A DNA stretch of 64,000 bases. Source: Tretioscincus oriximinensis (Eukaryota > Chordata > Lepidosauria > Squamata > Gymnophthalmidae). Shown piece after piece: positions 17,901-64,000 of the stretch. Positions within the stretch are counted from its first letter, which is position 1. Every line of letters starts with the position of its first letter. Below the pieces are notes generated by a model. It searched no databases. It was not told the DNA's origin and saw nothing but the letters and a program-made list of their open reading frames with translations. The position numbers and the translations under genes are program-made. Location: positions 51,839 to 115,838 of the forward strand of contig JAJVDF010000663.1 in NCBI GenBank assembly GCA_022410635.1. The letters are read 5' to 3'.

Positions 17901-18060
17901 CTTTTAGTCAAGTACTAGTCAAATAATAACATGCTGGTGTGTGAATGTTCATTTATTAATCAACTTTCTTAAAGGGAAAAGAAAAAGTCACCAAAGTAAT
18001 TTGAAAAGATAAGAAATCAATATAATGTCAGAATACAACCAATAAAGCACAACAAAAAAC
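14957..18060. other. Intergenic, nothing recognised
   Basis: No exon is supported on either strand. The stretch 17390-17800 is A-rich and may contain old LINE debris. Confidence 0.4.
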
Positions 18061-18417
18061 ATTGTTAAAATACTCTGTACAGTCACGTTACCCCACAAGG
18101 CCACCAAGCAGAACTGCTGAGAGGGAAAGGACAGATTGTGACAACTGCTTCTCAGATTGTGAAGGACAAGGGTTGCTTTAAAGAGATACAGGTGTCCCCG
18201 ATTTGGGGGTGCAGAGCATTTGAAGCCTGCCCTCTCCCAATGTGCTTTCCCATATTGGATAATGTGTGACTTGCGGGTGGGGTGTGAGCAGCCAAACCTG
18301 CTTGGTGAGTCCCCAGACCTGACTCACTGAAGAGACAGGTGGGGCTGTACACTGTTCTGCAGCAGCAGGAGCTGCCTGGTCAGCCAGTGTTACAGCAAGC
18401 CAAGCCCTGGCAGGACC
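18061..18417 (+). promoter_or_regulatory. FER1L4: FER1L4 proximal 5' flank and probable 5' UTR
   Basis: Sequence directly upstream of the ferlin start codon, noticeably richer in G and C than its surroundings. It contains an AP-1-like TGACTCA at 18320-18326 and no TATA box at a convincing distance. The transcription start is unknown; the 5' UTR probably starts within this stretch. Confidence 0.4.
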
Positions 18418-62934
<44,517 letters not shown>

Positions 62935-63109
62935 GTGAGTTCTTTGGATTTTAAATATCATTAGAATAAGATGTATCGGATTTGCTGGTATTTTTCTCAG
63001 GGCAACAATCCTATCATTGGCCTTTACTCCGCTTTTTATGAATTCAAAACATAGCTACACTTGTGTGACGCATTTCTTAAATGACAACTTTATCTTTGGG
63101 GAGCAACAT

Positions 63110-63920
63110 TATTATTTTTTTATCATTTGTTTTTATTATTATTATTATTATATATTTTCAGACAAACATAAACCATAAACAATACAACAGAAACACACAA
63201 AAAATTCCCCCCTTCTCCCCACCCTATAGAACAAACATATCATAAAGTTATTNCAAAATCCANCTTTGTTCAAGAAACATCTGTACAGCTTCCTTCAATA
63301 AAATATAAGCATCATTTGTTAAACCGTAGGCAATGAGCTTTTGCCATTTGCTGGACCAGTGTGGTTTTAAATAAATACCAATAGATTGTAACCTTTTTGC
63401 CTGTGAAATATCAAAACTCATAAATTCAATCAAATACTTCCACCATTCATTTATAGTCCAACTCTGGTAACACTTCCAACCTTTTACTACCACCATATGT
63501 CCAGCCAAAATGGNGCTATTAATAAAAAATTTATCCTCCTCTCCGATATTCAGCGAATCCAACAACCCAAATAACTATAGTTCCTTCGAGTCCGGGATAT
63601 NGATGTCAGTGATCAATTTTATTGCAACAATAATTTTACACCAGAGCGCCTTTACCAAAGGGCACCCTGCCCACATGTGTAGATATAGCCCCCTTTCCCC
63701 ANAACCGTGCCAGCATAATGGCGATATTCTATTTATATGTGCCATTTGACATGGAGTGCGGTACCATCTGGTGATCCTCTTTAACTCTGTCTCCTTAATT
63801 CTTGTGTTTCTATATTCAANAAAATGATTAATCCAGAGAGACCATTTCAATTGTATTCGAGGTACCTTGGCTTGCCAGTACTCAGCTACAAGTGTTACGT
63901 TTTTGTACTTTTATGTTGTT
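63110..63920 (-). mobile_element. L1-type LINE 3' fragment
   Basis: On the minus strand 63575-63850 reads RITRWYRTPCQMAHINRISP, CWHG, LYLHMWAGCPLVKALW, the C-terminal end of an L1 ORF2. 63248-63565 continues with GHMVVVKGWKCYQSWTINEW. A T-rich stretch near 63110-63150 is the complement of its A-rich tail. Confidence 0.85.
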
Positions 63921-63933
63921 ATGAGGACGTAAA

Positions 63934-64000
63934 CAATGCTTTTTTTCCAGAAAAAAAGGTGACGGTACTAACGCCGGCGAGGGGGGGACGGCGTTAGTAC
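63934..64000. mobile_element. GC-rich hAT-type MITE, copy 3 (cut by window edge)
   Basis: Begins CAATGCTTTTTTTCC and continues with GGTGACGGTACTAACGCCGG, as in the copy at 30206. The left flanking 8-mer would be GACGTAAA (63926-63933); the right end is outside the window. Confidence 0.8.

Overview
This is a stretch of vertebrate nuclear genome, most likely from a squamate reptile (lizard or gecko type; species not determinable). It is AT-rich, has long introns, and is full of CR1-like and L1-like LINE pieces, two tRNA-derived SINE families and hAT-type MITEs. These are mixed with exons that have consensus GT/AG borders. There is one 95-base assembly gap (12762-12856) and many scattered single N positions. 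Nothing here is bacterial, and no CRISPR array, operon or RNA gene was seen.

Two protein-coding genes lie head to tail on the + strand. From the left edge to 6474 are the last six exons of a copine, best matched to CPNE1: most of the copine/VWA domain, the stop codon and a 3' UTR. From 18418 to beyond the right edge is a type II ferlin. I reconstruct 32 consecutive exons of it (start codon to about residue 1383). All exon phases agree, and no exon has a definite stop codon or frameshift. The gene order CPNE1 then ferlin in the same orientation matches human 20q11.22, where the ferlin is FER1L4, so I call it FER1L4. Human FER1L4 is a pseudogene/lncRNA; here it looks coding. The window covers C2A, C2B, C2C, FerB, C2D and C2E; the last C2 domains and the membrane anchor lie to the right. 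No SPAG4 exon was recognised between the two genes.

The 12 kb between the genes holds SINEs, a MITE, a processed pseudogene of TRMT112 split by an LTR-like insertion, a second copy of that LTR-like element beside the assembly gap, and the proximal 5' flank of the ferlin. The ferlin introns hold GC-rich hAT elements with perfect 8-bp target duplications, foldback SINE structures and a roughly 280-bp GAT/TTC microsatellite. A nearly perfect 82-bp-arm palindrome there has a target duplication that copied the 3' splice acceptor of ferlin exon 9.

I see no convincing new multi-gene system. The best leads are the intact FER1L4, the duplicated splice acceptor with its palindrome (carrying a weak hammerhead-like core), an 11-residue tandem repeat in FER1L4 exon 30, and the nested TRMT112 pseudogene.
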